A stretch of DNA of 64,000 bases from Manihot esculenta (Eukaryota; Streptophyta; Magnoliopsida; Malpighiales; Euphorbiaceae). How positions within the stretch are numbered: position 1 is the first letter of the stretch; each line of letters opens with the position of its first letter. Position numbers and translations under genes: made by a program. The DNA lies in assembly GCF_001659605.2 (NCBI RefSeq), contig NC_035174.2:21402027-21466026 (forward strand), in the 5' to 3' direction. The notes beneath the pieces were generated by a model, which saw nothing but the letters and a program-made list of their open reading frames with translations, ran no database searches and was not told the DNA's origin. Shown one piece after another: positions 10,099 through 20,869 of the stretch.

Positions 10099-10624
10099 TT
10101 AATTTGATTGTTGGCATGGCTTTGCTTCTAGACTTTTTTATTCTTTTCTTTATTACTTTAAGCAAATTTATTTACTCATTTATTTCTTTTATTTACTATA
10201 CTTGTGTTGATCGTGGGTCGCAAAGTGCAAACTATTAGGAAAAATGCACAAGTGATAAATGACATAGAGTAGTGAGCTCAAAAGAGGATTAAAGCCTAAA
10301 TTTAAAGTGAGTGAATCACAAGAGGAGCGATATCACTGAGAGAAACACATGAGCAAGTGTGTGAGGATCAAAGCCTTACTTTTGTTTTCTTTTGCATATT
10401 TGTTTCAAAGATAGTGCAAAAAAAGGGATATGGAAGCTAAAATTGACTAATTCTTCACATTTAAAGCCATTAGTGATCAATTTTAATGCTTGGACATAAT
10501 TCTAAATGACTTTCATAGCAACATGAAGAGGCAATCTAGACAAATCAAATAGTTGTAACAAGACAGTATAAACAATCCCATAAACACTAGAAATTGAGGA
10601 AGCAAAGATAGACGACATCCTCTA

Positions 10625-11160
10625 ACTCAAGATGGTGATTCTACATCTAAACATGAGGATGATGATTAGTTTGAAAGGAGACGAAGGAGGATGGATTGAG
10701 TTGAAAGAAAGAACAATAATACAAATTCCATCAAAATGAATATTCCACCATTTAAGGAGAGGAATGGAATTGATGCTTATCTAGAATGGGAGTAGAATGT
10801 GGAATTGATATTCGAGTACCATAATACTCTAAAGAAAGAAGGTGAAACCAGCTCATTGATTATGCACTTATTTAGTGAGACTAGTTACTTATCTCTAGAC
10901 ATAAGAATAATGAAAGTCCTATAGAATCATAAGAGGAGATGATAACAATCATAAGCAAAATGTTGTCCCTATATACTACTACAGAGAGCTACACCAAAAG
11001 CTGTAGAGATTGACACATGAGTCCATGTCTGTTAAGGACTACTACAAAGGCATAGAGATTGTCATGATTTGCGCCAGCATGGAAGAACATCGAGATTACC
11101 ATGGCTCATTTCCTAAACAATGTGAACAAGAAAATTGCTAATGTCATTGAGCTACACCTA
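10625..11160 (+). pseudogene. Decayed Ty3/gypsy Gag
   Basis: Across several stops and frame changes one can read NIPPFKERNGIDAYLEWE, then a region matching Gag helices (LHQKL.RLTHESMSVKDYYKG, EIVMICASMEEHRDY). In live elements these correspond to KIPPF.GKNDPDAYLEWE and LTQGSKSVEDYYKEME. The frame is beyond function. No LTR pair could be assigned to it. Confidence 0.65.
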
Positions 11161-11929
11161 ATTTATTATGGGTGGTGGTTGGTTTTAGTCTAATTAGTTT
11201 GAGTCTCATCTTCTCATAACACTACCACAAGACCTAGAGTTTTTATTCTCTCAGTGAAAAGCGAAAGATTTTTAGAGTCACCACTCGAATGAAAACCAAG
11301 ATAAATGAAGGACTTAGATTTAAGCGACTTATCCCCAACAGTGGTTCATTATCCCTCGTAATTCTATATCCCATATCTAGGCTCGAGATAGTGGGCATGA
11401 GAAAGGGAATGTGTTAGGGCACCCTCGTCGCCTGGAATTTATTGCTTAGAACAAGCACTGGCTCTCTACATGTGTTTCTTACATTCTATCTTAATGTACT
11501 TATTAGAAAATTTCTTTTAGGCAAATGCATTCTAGATTAAACATGCACACTTATATCAAACAAGCACTCTTATAACAAGAATCTATTAAATCTAGCATGT
11601 GAGGTTTCTACTTTATTTTAGGTAGAAGATTACTATGTTTCCCTATTTACATGTTCCTATACCCATTTTAAGCCATTCCTTATACACGAGAGGAGTTCTT
11701 AAGCATACATGGTTTCTAAGTTAAGATCGAAACCTTATAAAGAAAGGATCACTAGGTTTCCATTATGCATTTGGATTCATTTTTACATTTTCATGCCAAA
11801 GTGAATAATCAACCCCTAAGCATACCAACCATGTCTTTAACATTCCAAGTTTATTTTAGAATTACCAAGTGATTTCTCCTAGCATACTAAGTTTCAATTA
11901 CATGCATTTTTAGGTGAGAAAAGTAAGTA
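11161..11929. other. Unassigned repetitive-looking DNA
   Basis: It follows the Gag relic and probably belongs to the same or a neighbouring LTR element. No coding frame, inverted repeat or target-site duplication could be supported. Confidence 0.4.
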
Positions 11930-13100
11930 AAGCATCCATAAAAAGGGAGAGGAGAAAAGAATTAAGCTTACAACCATTCTACAACTAAAAGAAGGGAGGG
12001 AGAAGAAAATAATTAAATTGCAACCCTTAAACACTCTAATACAATTAAACTAGCTATTCCATCCTATTACAAGGTCCATGGCCCTAATACCCTATTCAAA
12101 GAGCCTTTAAAGTTGGTCTCTTGGACCACTAAAGGATTTGGACTCCTTCACGGGCTCCTAAGGTAGGCCCAACAACACTCCAAGTTAACAATTCTCCATG
12201 CACAAGGCCTGCTCCACCCAAGGTGGACAATTCGACCAAGAGGGAGTTGCTTCCCCTTTCAATGTAATCACAATTAAATAATTTTCATAATTATAAAAAG
12301 TAAAATTAAAACAATTAAATATAGAAAATAGTTAAAGAAACATCAACAAATAATAATTAAAAAGGAAACTAAGCAAAATAGGAAGTCCTAAACCAAATAT
12401 GAAAGGAAATCCCTCTCCATCTAGGAGGGAGTTTGGACCACCTGAGTAAAGAGAAACACTGGTTGCCTTCTATGAACCTAATCTAACACTAAAGTAACAT
12501 GTTAATTCGCAAAAAATAAAAGATCAAAGCACAGAAATGTGGTAGAAAAATCAAGAAAACAAATAAATAATAAGAACAACCCTCACCTCCTTTATACCTA
12601 ATTGCACACTTTCTGGCACCAGAATTTTTAATCACGGAAAAATAGCAAATCAATACAGAAAAATCTAAAATTTTTCAAAAACAAACTAGAGGTATGGAAC
12701 TAAAAAATAGAAAAAGAATCAGATTAAAAAAGTTCGTAAATCGGGAGATATTGCCATCTCAAGTTGACTGCCCCTAATTGCAATAAATTCTAAATACTGA
12801 TTTTGTATGTAATATGGCATGGACCTAAAGGCTTGAATGTGAATAACTCAATTTTTCAAAACTAAATTTAGACTCATGAATCACTTGATTTGGTGAACTA
12901 AGAAAAAAGTTATAGGTCCTTGAAATGGTGTCATATGCTAGAACTGTCTAGATTGATACTAGTCGTCTCATAAACTTTGAAAATCATAATTTAGTTCAAA
13001 AAAATCATATCAAAGCAAATAATGTACAGAAGCCATAGGAAATTGCATGAAGAAAATAATAAAAATATTTTGAAAGTATTATCTTGGCCAATCGAGAGTG
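11930..13100 (-). repeat. Arm A of a large inverted repeat pair (LTR-like)
   Basis: Its reverse complement is collinear with 16760-17830. Shared landmarks include ACCTTGTAATAGGAT, GTTTGCTATTTTCC/GATTTGCTATTTTTCC, and TAGTATCAATCTAGAC/TAGTATCACTCTAGAC. Divergence is substantial. The size and the lack of coding suggest LTRs of one family in opposite orientation, although no TG...CA ends or duplication were fixed. Confidence 0.6.
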
Positions 13101-14591
13101 AATACTTGGATAGAAATGACATGCTCTCAATAAACATGCATAAAGTTTGTGTTGCTCTCAAATCTCACGCCAAACATAATCACCAAACAAACAAAATAAA
13201 TTAAAGAATACACATGGAGATGTTTTTATGCCATACTTTATTACTCTTAAAAGAAAATTACTTTAAATCAACAAAGAAAAAAATAGAAGAAAAATGAAAA
13301 GAAAAGGACAAGTAGAAGGGGAAGAGGGGGTAGAGACAACGAAGAGCAGCTATTTTTAGGTTTTTTTTTTTTTTGGACTTTTTGGGAGAGGTTGAGAGAA
13401 TTTTTTGGCTACCAAAAGTGGGGGAGCTATTATTACTATTAGTTAAGTTTTTTGAGAGAAAGAGATGTTTAAATAAGAGACAGTTTGATCTAATCCTACA
13501 AAAGAAAGGATTTCTATCTTCCATCTAAGGTTGGTCTGTAACATTCCAAAATGTTCAAGTCATAAATAGTACCATTTTTAGTACCACATAGGTATTTTTT
13601 CTACCAGTGAATAATATTATTAGAAAAATATTTCAATATTAAATTTGAAGTCAAAATAAATTAATTATGAGAAAAAAAAAGACTCAATATAAAAATCAAG
13701 TTATGATCATTTTAAAAAAACGATAGTATTTTTAAGAAATGGTAAATTTTAACTTTTAGTCAAAATTAACAAATTTAGTTTGGTGAAAATTAATAAAAGA
13801 TATGTAGAAAATAAATATATTATTTGATGATAATTAAGGGTTAAATATAAAAGATAAGAAAGTGAAAATATTGTGAAATATATGAATACTAGAAAATTAA
13901 AAAGATTAAATAAAAAAATTATGGGTAAAAGAAGAAATTTTTAAAGAATTTAAAATTGTATTTTTATCTTGGCCATTAAATTGCATAGTGCTTGAATCAA
14001 TTATAGTGTTCATTCTTTTAAAGAGACAACTGAAAAGAGAGGAAGTCAACTTCTTCCTCTCCTCCCAATCTCGTCCATATCCTCTCTCTCATTCCCATCT
14101 ACACTTTTCTTTTTTATTTTTACTCCAAATTTTTAATGAATTTCTACATGAAATCAAACTTTTTTTTTTCACTCTAACACATTTATAAGAGTTTATTTGA
14201 AGATTAAAGGCCAAAATCAAGAAAGAAATCAAAAGAAAAGTTTATGTGAATAGTAATCTTAGAGAGAGGAAATGAAGGTAAGTAAGAAATTTGTTAAGAA
14301 AACCTTCAATCTTCCTCTCTCCATGCATTTTTGTTTATGAAATATGCATTATTATGAATTTTATTTACTTTTTCATTTCTTTGAAAAAAAGGAAAAAAAG
14401 AGTAGAAAAATTATTTTGAAGACTTTGGGTTTATTTTTGAACCTTGAAGATAAGTGCTCTCGCCCATTTCAAATCCTTGGAATTTAATTGATTATAAACG
14501 GTAAGTTTTTCTATTTGTGATAAATTGGTATATTGATAGAAAATTTGGGTTGATTTGGGTATTTGATGCTTATATTAGATTTGTTTGGTGA
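13101..14591. other. Non-coding region, possible LTR start at 13538
   Basis: AT-rich with poly-A/T tracts. TGTAACATTCCAAAATG at 13538 looks like the start of a plant LTR and could be the beginning of the repeat whose distal part is arm B, which the MULE at 14601 would then interrupt. The frames at 13258-13524 and 13988-14188 have no recognisable motif. Confidence 0.4.
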
Positions 14592-14784
14592 TTAAATAAA
14601 GGGTAAACTACAATTTAGTCCCTCTGATTTAGTGAAATGTAACATTTCGTCCCTCTGTTTTAAAAAACCTTCAATTTAGTCACTGTGATTTTTAAAAACT
14701 ATGTCATTAGTCCCTCCCGTTAGATTTTCAGTTAAATCACCGTTAGTTTTAGTTAAAAAGACTAAAATATTCATTCTCTCTCAT

Positions 14785-14908
14785 TCCTCTTCTTCTTCTT
14801 CTTCTCCTTCCCGATCTCCTCCTCCTCCTCCTCCTCCTCCTCCTCCTCCTTCTTCTTCTTCTTCTTCCCGATCTTCTTCTTCCCGACCTCCTCCTCCTCC
14901 TCCTCCTT
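14785..14908. repeat. CTT/CCT microsatellite
   Basis: Imperfect (CTT)n and (CCT)n runs. They generate Ser/Pro-rich and Arg-rich frames on the two strands, which are artefacts. Confidence 0.9.
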
Positions 14909-14961
14909 CTGTGTTTGATTTCATGCAAGCAGCTGTGCAAATAAGCTAATGAAAGCAACAA

Positions 14962-15027
14962 CCTCAAGAGCAGCATTGACATCCCGGATGGCAGCATTGA
15001 GTTTCTTCATTTTGATGTAAACAGTAG
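14962..15027 (-). pseudogene. Captured exon: TPR segment of a FAM10/HIP (Hsc70-interacting) gene
   Basis: After an acceptor-like TTTTACAG the minus strand reads ATVYIKMKKLNAAIRDVNAA, then LE. In plant FAM10/HIP co-chaperones a tetratricopeptide repeat reads ATVYIKMKKPNAAIRDANAA. Upstream sequence looks like retained intron. Assignment is from remembered family sequence and deserves a database check. Confidence 0.65.
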
Positions 15028-15103
15028 CTGTAAAATATCATGTACACCCAAAACTAAACAATCAAAACAAGCGAGCACACACCAATCCCAAGCTAAGAAA
15101 ACT

Positions 15104-15195
15104 ATCACCATCTCCGCTTCTTCCTCTTCAGACTCTGCTTGTGGACCTTCCTTATCCTCAATTTCCTCGTCGCTCTCCTCCACGACATAGCTCTT
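15104..15195 (-). pseudogene. Captured exon: acidic linker of a FAM10/HIP gene
   Basis: After GTATTGCAG the minus strand reads KSYVVEESDEEIEDKEG and then a Glu-rich run. Plant HIP proteins carry KSYVVEESDED followed by acidic sequence between the N-terminal dimerisation region and the TPR repeats. It lies on the same strand and in the same order as the TPR exon at 14962-15027. Confidence 0.6.
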
Positions 15196-15283
15196 CTGCA
15201 ATACCCCAAAGTACACTGGATATTGACACGTGGAGAATTAAAAACACAAGCAGAAAATAATCGATTGGAAGAAGAGGATTTCA

Positions 15284-15328
15284 CAATGGGGTTCGCTTGG
15301 TGGTGGACCTGAATGCCGAAGTGGCCAT
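15284..15328 (-). pseudogene. Captured gene start, parent unknown
   Basis: The minus strand reads MATSAFRSTTKRTPL then a stop; one base-shift later KSSSSNR follows. The Ser/Thr/Arg-rich start resembles the beginning of a plant protein or transit-like peptide, but I do not recognise the parent. Confidence 0.35.
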
Positions 15329-15550
15329 TTGGGAGGAAGCAGGTGAGGTCAGGAGTGAAGAAGGTGTTATGTGTATTTTAGTCTTTTAATTAAAATTAAC
15401 GGTGATTTAACTGAAAATCTAACGGGAGGGACCAATGGCATAGTTTTTAAAAATCACAGTGACTAAATTAAAGATTTTTTAAAACAGAGGGACGAAAGGT
15501 TGCATTTCACTAAATCAAAGGGACTAAATTGCAGTTTACCCTTAAATAAA

Positions 15551-16759
15551 TGGTGGATTTAAATCCTTGCATGGGTGGCTAAAATTTTTTAGTTATAATA
15601 TTCTTATGAATTTTATACTTATCATTGAAATTTTCCCTTTTAATTAGTTACATCTTTGATGAAATTATTAAAAAAAAAAATTAAATGGAAAATAGTGGAA
15701 AAAGAGGCCATTAGCCGAAATGGGCTATGTAGAAGGAATTTGAAATGGGTTCCATCTTCATATAATTAATCCCCCTTGAGTTAGTTTCTTTCTTGGTATT
15801 TACAAGGGAGAGGTTGAAAGAATTGAAAATTTTAAGATTTAAAATTGCTGATAAAAATCCTTGGTGAGGAATCAAGAAATTAATCAATTGTTTTCCTTTA
15901 ATTGATATTTTCTTTATACCGTTGAATTTTTAAGCTTTTAGTGTAAAAATGTTAAGAGTAGAAGACAAGATGGAACCTAGAAATATTAAGTCTTTGACCA
16001 AAATTATGTTTGTGAATTTTCTTGGTGGAATTATTTATTGGACACCATTTGGCTTAATTTTTTATAAATAATGGATGTTTTGACACTTGATCGAATAATT
16101 GAATTGGATAAAAAATTGTTATTTTATTTGAATATGTGATGTCAATTATAACATGTCCCTAGTCTTGAATTAATAAGATTTTCTTTAAGATCATACTTAC
16201 TCAGGAATAGTTAAAATTGAAATAGGAAAAATAGTCATTGAGCAACAAGTCTCTAAGTATTTTCATAGCAAATTATTTTTGTAGATTGGCGGAATATTTA
16301 TGGAATTTATTTTGATGTATGATAATTTTCTTGAGATTTAATTGACTACTTAATAATTAAAAATGTTGAACCAAAAGAATGGGCAGTTGGAGATAAATCA
16401 TATATTGATTGAACTACTTGAATGAAATTGTAAGAATGTATTTTGTTTCTTCTTATGTGAAAATTCTTCAATTTGTATGAGTTTTAGTTGGTTAATATTA
16501 AAAATATATTAAAATTGGTGAACCAAAAAAAGTCTATGGTAGAAACTCAATCAAGCATGAATGCTCACTAAAGTATTTTGAAAGCCTTTTGCAAATGGTG
16601 ATAGGCCTGAGGCCTTATAATAATTTAGGTAGTTAATTTTTAATTAATTATTTTTATTTATTTTAGGTTTGTAATTTAATTCTTTCTCCTTTTTCCTATG
16701 TGTGGTCGTTGGATTTTAATTTTGATTGATAGAGATAATGGTTTCAAATGCATTTTTTT
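15551..16759. other. Non-coding AT-rich DNA between the MULE and arm B
   Basis: No coding frame or element ends identified. It may be the proximal part of the LTR-like repeat whose distal part is arm B. Confidence 0.4.
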
Positions 16760-17830
16760 CTGAATTCTCTATAAAATTCCCTTCAATTTTCGTATATTAC
16801 TTGCTAAAATATGATTTTTCTACATAAGGATATTATGATTCAAAATTTTAGAGGCAATTAGTATCACTCTAGACATTTTCTATGCATGACACCACTTCAG
16901 TAATGTATGACTTGACTTCCAAAACTCCAAATGAGATGATTCTTAAGGCTAGAGTTAATATTGATAAGAGAGATAAAACATTTCCTTTTGATTTTTTTTC
17001 ATGTTCAAACCTCTAGTTTCATACCAAATCGAATGCAAAATCAGTGTATAAAATTTACTACCATTAGAGATAACATACTTCTGAAAGTTATAACTCTTAA
17101 TCTACAACTGTTTTTCGCTCGATTATTTTCCATATTTTAGTTATATGTTTTAAATTCAATTCCAAAAATTTTACACTTTTAAGCTGGTTTGCTATTTTCC
17201 TAAAATTAACAAAATTGGTGCTAGAATCTGAAAATTAAGGAACCAAGGTGGCACTAGGGCTATTTGTGTTCTTTTTGTATTGATGGCTAGAGTTTCCATC
17301 TTACCCTGGTCAAAGTATCACCCTAGTTTGAAAAGGATTTTCTTTTCTTGTTAAATAAGGGTTTCCTTATTTACTTGGTCTCATCTTTATGAATCTTTAT
17401 TTGCAACTCTTTTTAATTATTTTCCTTATTTACTTTCTTTATTTTAATGTTTCTTTAATTATGGAATGTATGATTTGACTCTTCAATACACAAAGGGATA
17501 AGAATCCCTAAGGTGGCCGAATTGCACCATCTATGCCCACACTGTGTATGGAAGCCTCTTGCATCAAACCCTTGCCTCTTTTGGTGAGTCCTTAGCCATC
17601 TTAGGAATCCTAAGCCCAAGTTGAGCCCATTCAAAGCCCCTTGTGTGGGGTATAGGCCAACTTCGACCTTGTAATAGGATAGTCATTATATTTTTTTCTT
17701 AATTTTAAGAGGGATGTAATTTTAGTTAGTTGTAGGTTTTTTTTACTAAAAAATTCAAACCTTTGTGCAAATTCTCAATTATATCCACATTTCAATTCTT
17801 GTAGAGAATAATCAAAACTTTGAAATTAGT
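16760..17830 (+). repeat. Arm B of the inverted repeat pair (LTR-like)
   Basis: Collinear with the reverse complement of 11930-13100. It contains ACCTTGTAATAGGATAGTC and GGGATGTAATTTTAGTTAG, resembling the R/U5 portion of a plant LTR with a T-rich end. Confidence 0.6.
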
Positions 17831-18599
17831 TGCAATTATAGATCCATAAATTCTTTTTGGCTACCGGCTCGTTTAGCTCCCTGATCGATAAACCCAGACT
17901 AGTCTGACTGCCATCTCTAAGGAAGAAAAAAATTGAATTTAACCTCAATTAGTACACAATAATCGACTCTTGAAAAAGTTGTTCTAATAGTAATACTATA
18001 AAGAATATAAGTATTGCACTTCCTAAAAATTACATCACACTAATAGAGTACTCCGAGAGTTTGAAAACACTTTATGGTAGTCGATGCGGGAAATGGTGGA
18101 AGCAAGATTATAACGGTAGATGAAGATTGGTTGGGATTTCATGCAAGACTTTTTGTTCTGTTTCTTAGACTTAAATGAAAAGTCACATAAGTTCATATTG
18201 AATACTTTTGTGGATTTTATTATGGATTTGGTTCAATAGTTAAATTATCCCAAAAACCAGTTAGCTTAATTTCGAAGCAAATTCTTTTGTTCACAAATTT
18301 GAAACAGATCATCTGCATCTGCTTCATATACAGGCTTCAAATTTCAGAGCAAAAGCCGAGATGAGATTCAATCAGCTTTAACTGAACATCAAAAGCCAAC
18401 AATTTTACTCAGCAAATATAAAGTTCAAAATTTCCCCCAAATGTAGAGGGAATTGTAGGAGGCGCAGAAATTGGTCCAAACATACATCAAAAGGAGAATG
18501 GTGAACAATGAGAATCCACACCCAAATGCAATTCGGGGCAAAAATTTTCTTTAAAACCATTAGAAAAACAAAAGAATGGAATCAATTGAATTTACCTTA
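17831..18599. other. No feature recognised
   Basis: Non-coding on both strands as far as can be read. Confidence 0.45.
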
Positions 18600-18965
18600 T
18601 AAGGATCAATAGTTTTGGCCTCTCCAAATAACAGAACCAAAGATAAAACGACAGTCAATGACAATGTAAAGCGCTTGTTGCTGTGGCTGAGAAGAGGCTC
18701 TGGCTGGCTTTCGCGAGTGGGTGGGTCCGTGGGTGGGTGGCTGCGGAACTGGCGACTGGGTGGGTGGATGGCCGTGGCTGCGGGACTGAACTGAAGGACG
18801 AGAACGGAGAAGGGACGAGAACGGTGAGAGACTCTCGCGGCCGTCAGCGTGCTTCAACTGAGACTGAGGTTTGAGAGAGAGGGAGGTAGGTAGGTGGCTG
18901 GCTGTATGCGGGAGCGGGATGGGAACTTGGGAAAGTGACGAAGTGAAGTGATATAACCCTATCAT
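18600..18965. other. GC-rich low-complexity block of unknown origin
   Basis: A stretch of higher GC than its surroundings with open frames on both strands (Pro/Ser-rich on minus, Gly/Trp-rich on plus). On the minus strand it ends in CCTTATAAG followed by GTAAATTC, a possible splice donor, so it could be a 5' exon of a leftward gene. No conserved motif supports a protein. Confidence 0.3.
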
Positions 18966-18984
18966 AAAACAAAACGCAGCGTTT

Positions 18985-19180
18985 AAGGCTAATTCGGTCG
19001 GTTCTGTTCGACCGAACTATTTTGTCTCTAAAACCGAACTAAACCGACCAACTCAAAATTTTTAAAAATTAAAATCGAACTAAACCGAACCAATTTTATT
19101 TTAAAACCAAATCAAATTATTAAATCAAATCGATTCGATGATTATTTCGGTTCTAACCGAATGGTGCTCGCCCCTGATTA
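18985..19180. mobile_element. hAT-type MITE fragment (CGGTT-rich)
   Basis: It carries the repeated AACCGAAC/CGGTT motifs and the right end GCTCGCCCCTGA typical of the family intact at 19618-20088. The left terminal repeat is not recognisable. Confidence 0.6.
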
Positions 19181-19617
19181 CCACTTTGTCCCAAGCAAGA
19201 CACAAATTTTTCTCTAATGACTCCTCCACATATAACAATACTAGACAATTCAATATTATAAGTAATAAATAAATAAAAATCCATATCCAAATAATCTAAG
19301 CAAATATATTTTACACGAGAAACCAAATAACTCATCCTTTTTTCATGGCGATTCCTGTCCAATTTTTCCATGCTTCAGTAAATTGCATTTTAATATTAGT
19401 GGTGAAGGATCTAGAGATTGATATATGGAAGAACCTGCAATATGCATCATTAATTTTTTTTTTTTCACAATAATTTTATTGATTCAATGTCCAACATCTT
19501 CATTTGTTAGTGCTTACATATATGGTTTTTTAGTCTTATCTTCTGTTGGCCCTTCAGATTAGTTGGTATTGATTGTCAAATTGAAGATGATAATGATACT
19601 GCTTCTCTACCTACATG

Positions 19618-20088
19618 TAGGGGTGAGTAGTATTCGGTTCAAATCGAAAAAATCGACCGAATTGAACCGATTTGAAATTTTGATTCGGTTTTTTATACAT
19701 TTCGGTTTGGTTCGGTTTTTAATTTCAGAAATTTCGGTTATTTCGGTTTGGTTCGGTTTTGATCAGAAAAAAATTGAAAAAACCGAACCGAACTGATTAG
19801 TGAAAATAATATGTTTTTTTAATAATATAGAGAAATTAAATTATATTAAGATTAAAATATTTTAATTAAATTTTAAAATACTCAAAATAAAGTGTAAAAA
19901 ATAAACAAATTATTAAAAATCGAAACCAATCAAACAGAACCGAATCGAACCGAATCAAACCGGTTCGGTTCGATTCGGTTTCTGACTAAAATCAGTTCGA
20001 TTCGGTTTTCATAAACACTAAAATTTCAGTTTTCGGTTTATTCGGTTCGATTCGATTTTGAACCCAACTGATCGAATGCTCACCCCTA
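19618..20088. mobile_element. Intact hAT-type MITE, 471 bp
   Basis: The ends are TAGGGGTGAG and its inverse CTCACCCCTA. The flanks carry a perfect 8-bp duplication CCTACATG (19610-19617 and 20089-20096), the length hAT transposases make. The interior is built of CGGTTCGGTT-type repeats in both orientations. It lies about 450 bp upstream of the LIG4 start codon. Confidence 0.92.
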
Positions 20089-20096
20089 CCTACATG

Positions 20097-20536
20097 TTAC
20101 AGAAAGTGGTGGCATTTGAGTATATTATAATAGAAATAAATTCAATTAAACTCCCTTATTTTTATTTAAGAGCCAAATAAATTTAATTTTATTTTTTTAT
20201 CAATATAATTTTACTAGAACTAATTATGTCTTGATCTAATACAATATTTTTTAATATTAAAATATTTTTTTTACAATTTAAAATATAAAAAGATTAATAT
20301 TTTAATTAATATAAAAATTAAAAATGCATAAAAATAATAAATAATTTTTAAAATTATAAAAAATAAAATTTTATTATAAAAAATATATTATATTACGTCA
20401 GAATTTATTTAGCTCTCTAAGTGAATAATTGAATTAGCTTTATCTGCGCGCATTGGGCTCCGGCAGTGCTCGCCGTATTCGAATTAAGCGAAGAAGAGCT
20501 GAGCAATTTACTACAGTAGAAGCCGCAGGAAAAAAA
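20097..20536 (+). promoter_or_regulatory. LIG4 promoter and 5' untranslated region (position inferred)
   Basis: The region between the MITE and the ATG is very AT-rich, with a TATA-like TATAAAAAATATATTATA near 20375-20392 and an ACGT-core element (TTACGTCA) just after. No ATG precedes 20537 in the LIG4 frame within 84 bases. The transcription start cannot be placed exactly. Confidence 0.4.
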
Positions 20537-20869
20537 ATGACGGGTGAAACCAAGTTCAGTGTGATGGTGAGTCTATTCGAGTGGATTCAGAAGACAAAAT
20601 ACTCCGCCAAGAAGCGCTCCAAGTTTCGTAAGTTTCTTGACACTTTCTGCAAGCCTGAAGACTACTTCTCCGCAATTCGGTTGATCCTTCCGAGTCTTGA
20701 CCGAGAGAGGGGCTCTTATGGACTCAAGGAGTCGGTTCTTGCCACCTGCCTCGTCGACGCTCTCGGCCTTTCCAAGGAGTCCCCAGATGCTCTTCGTCTT
20801 TTCAATTGGCGGAAAGGAGGCGCCAAGACCGGCGTTAATGCCGGAAATTTCTCTCTCGTCGCCTTCGAG
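20537..20869 (+). CDS. LIG4: LIG4 exon 1
   Basis: Codons 1-111. Contains [31 protein letters not shown] and [10 protein letters not shown] of the ligase DNA-binding domain. Ends GCCTTCGAG before GTGCGA, phase 0. Confidence 0.95.

Larger units (their letters stand above)
14601..15541. mobile_element. Pack-MULE (Mutator-like, non-autonomous), 941 bp
   Basis: Long terminal inverted repeats of about 170 bp (14601-14770 and 15373-15541) start GGGTAAACTRCAATTTAGTC. They are flanked by a perfect 9-bp target-site duplication TTAAATAAA (14592-14600 and 15542-15550), the signature length for Mutator elements. No transposase is present. The interior carries host-gene fragments on the minus strand: two pieces of a FAM10/HIP-type gene and a second piece of unknown origin. 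A CTT/CCT microsatellite adjoins the left repeat. Confidence 0.93.

Noticed and set aside
14701..14997. Ser/Pro-rich (plus) and Arg-rich (minus) ORFs
   Set aside because: They are translations of a CTT/CCT microsatellite inside the MULE.
18606..18965. A 119-codon Pro/Ser-rich ORF on the minus strand
   Set aside because: Low complexity, open frames on both strands, no motif; kept only as an unexplained GC-rich block.
20453..20536. Upstream in-frame extension of LIG4 from a TTG
   Set aside because: The family start matches the ATG at 20537; a TTG start is not expected in a plant nuclear gene.
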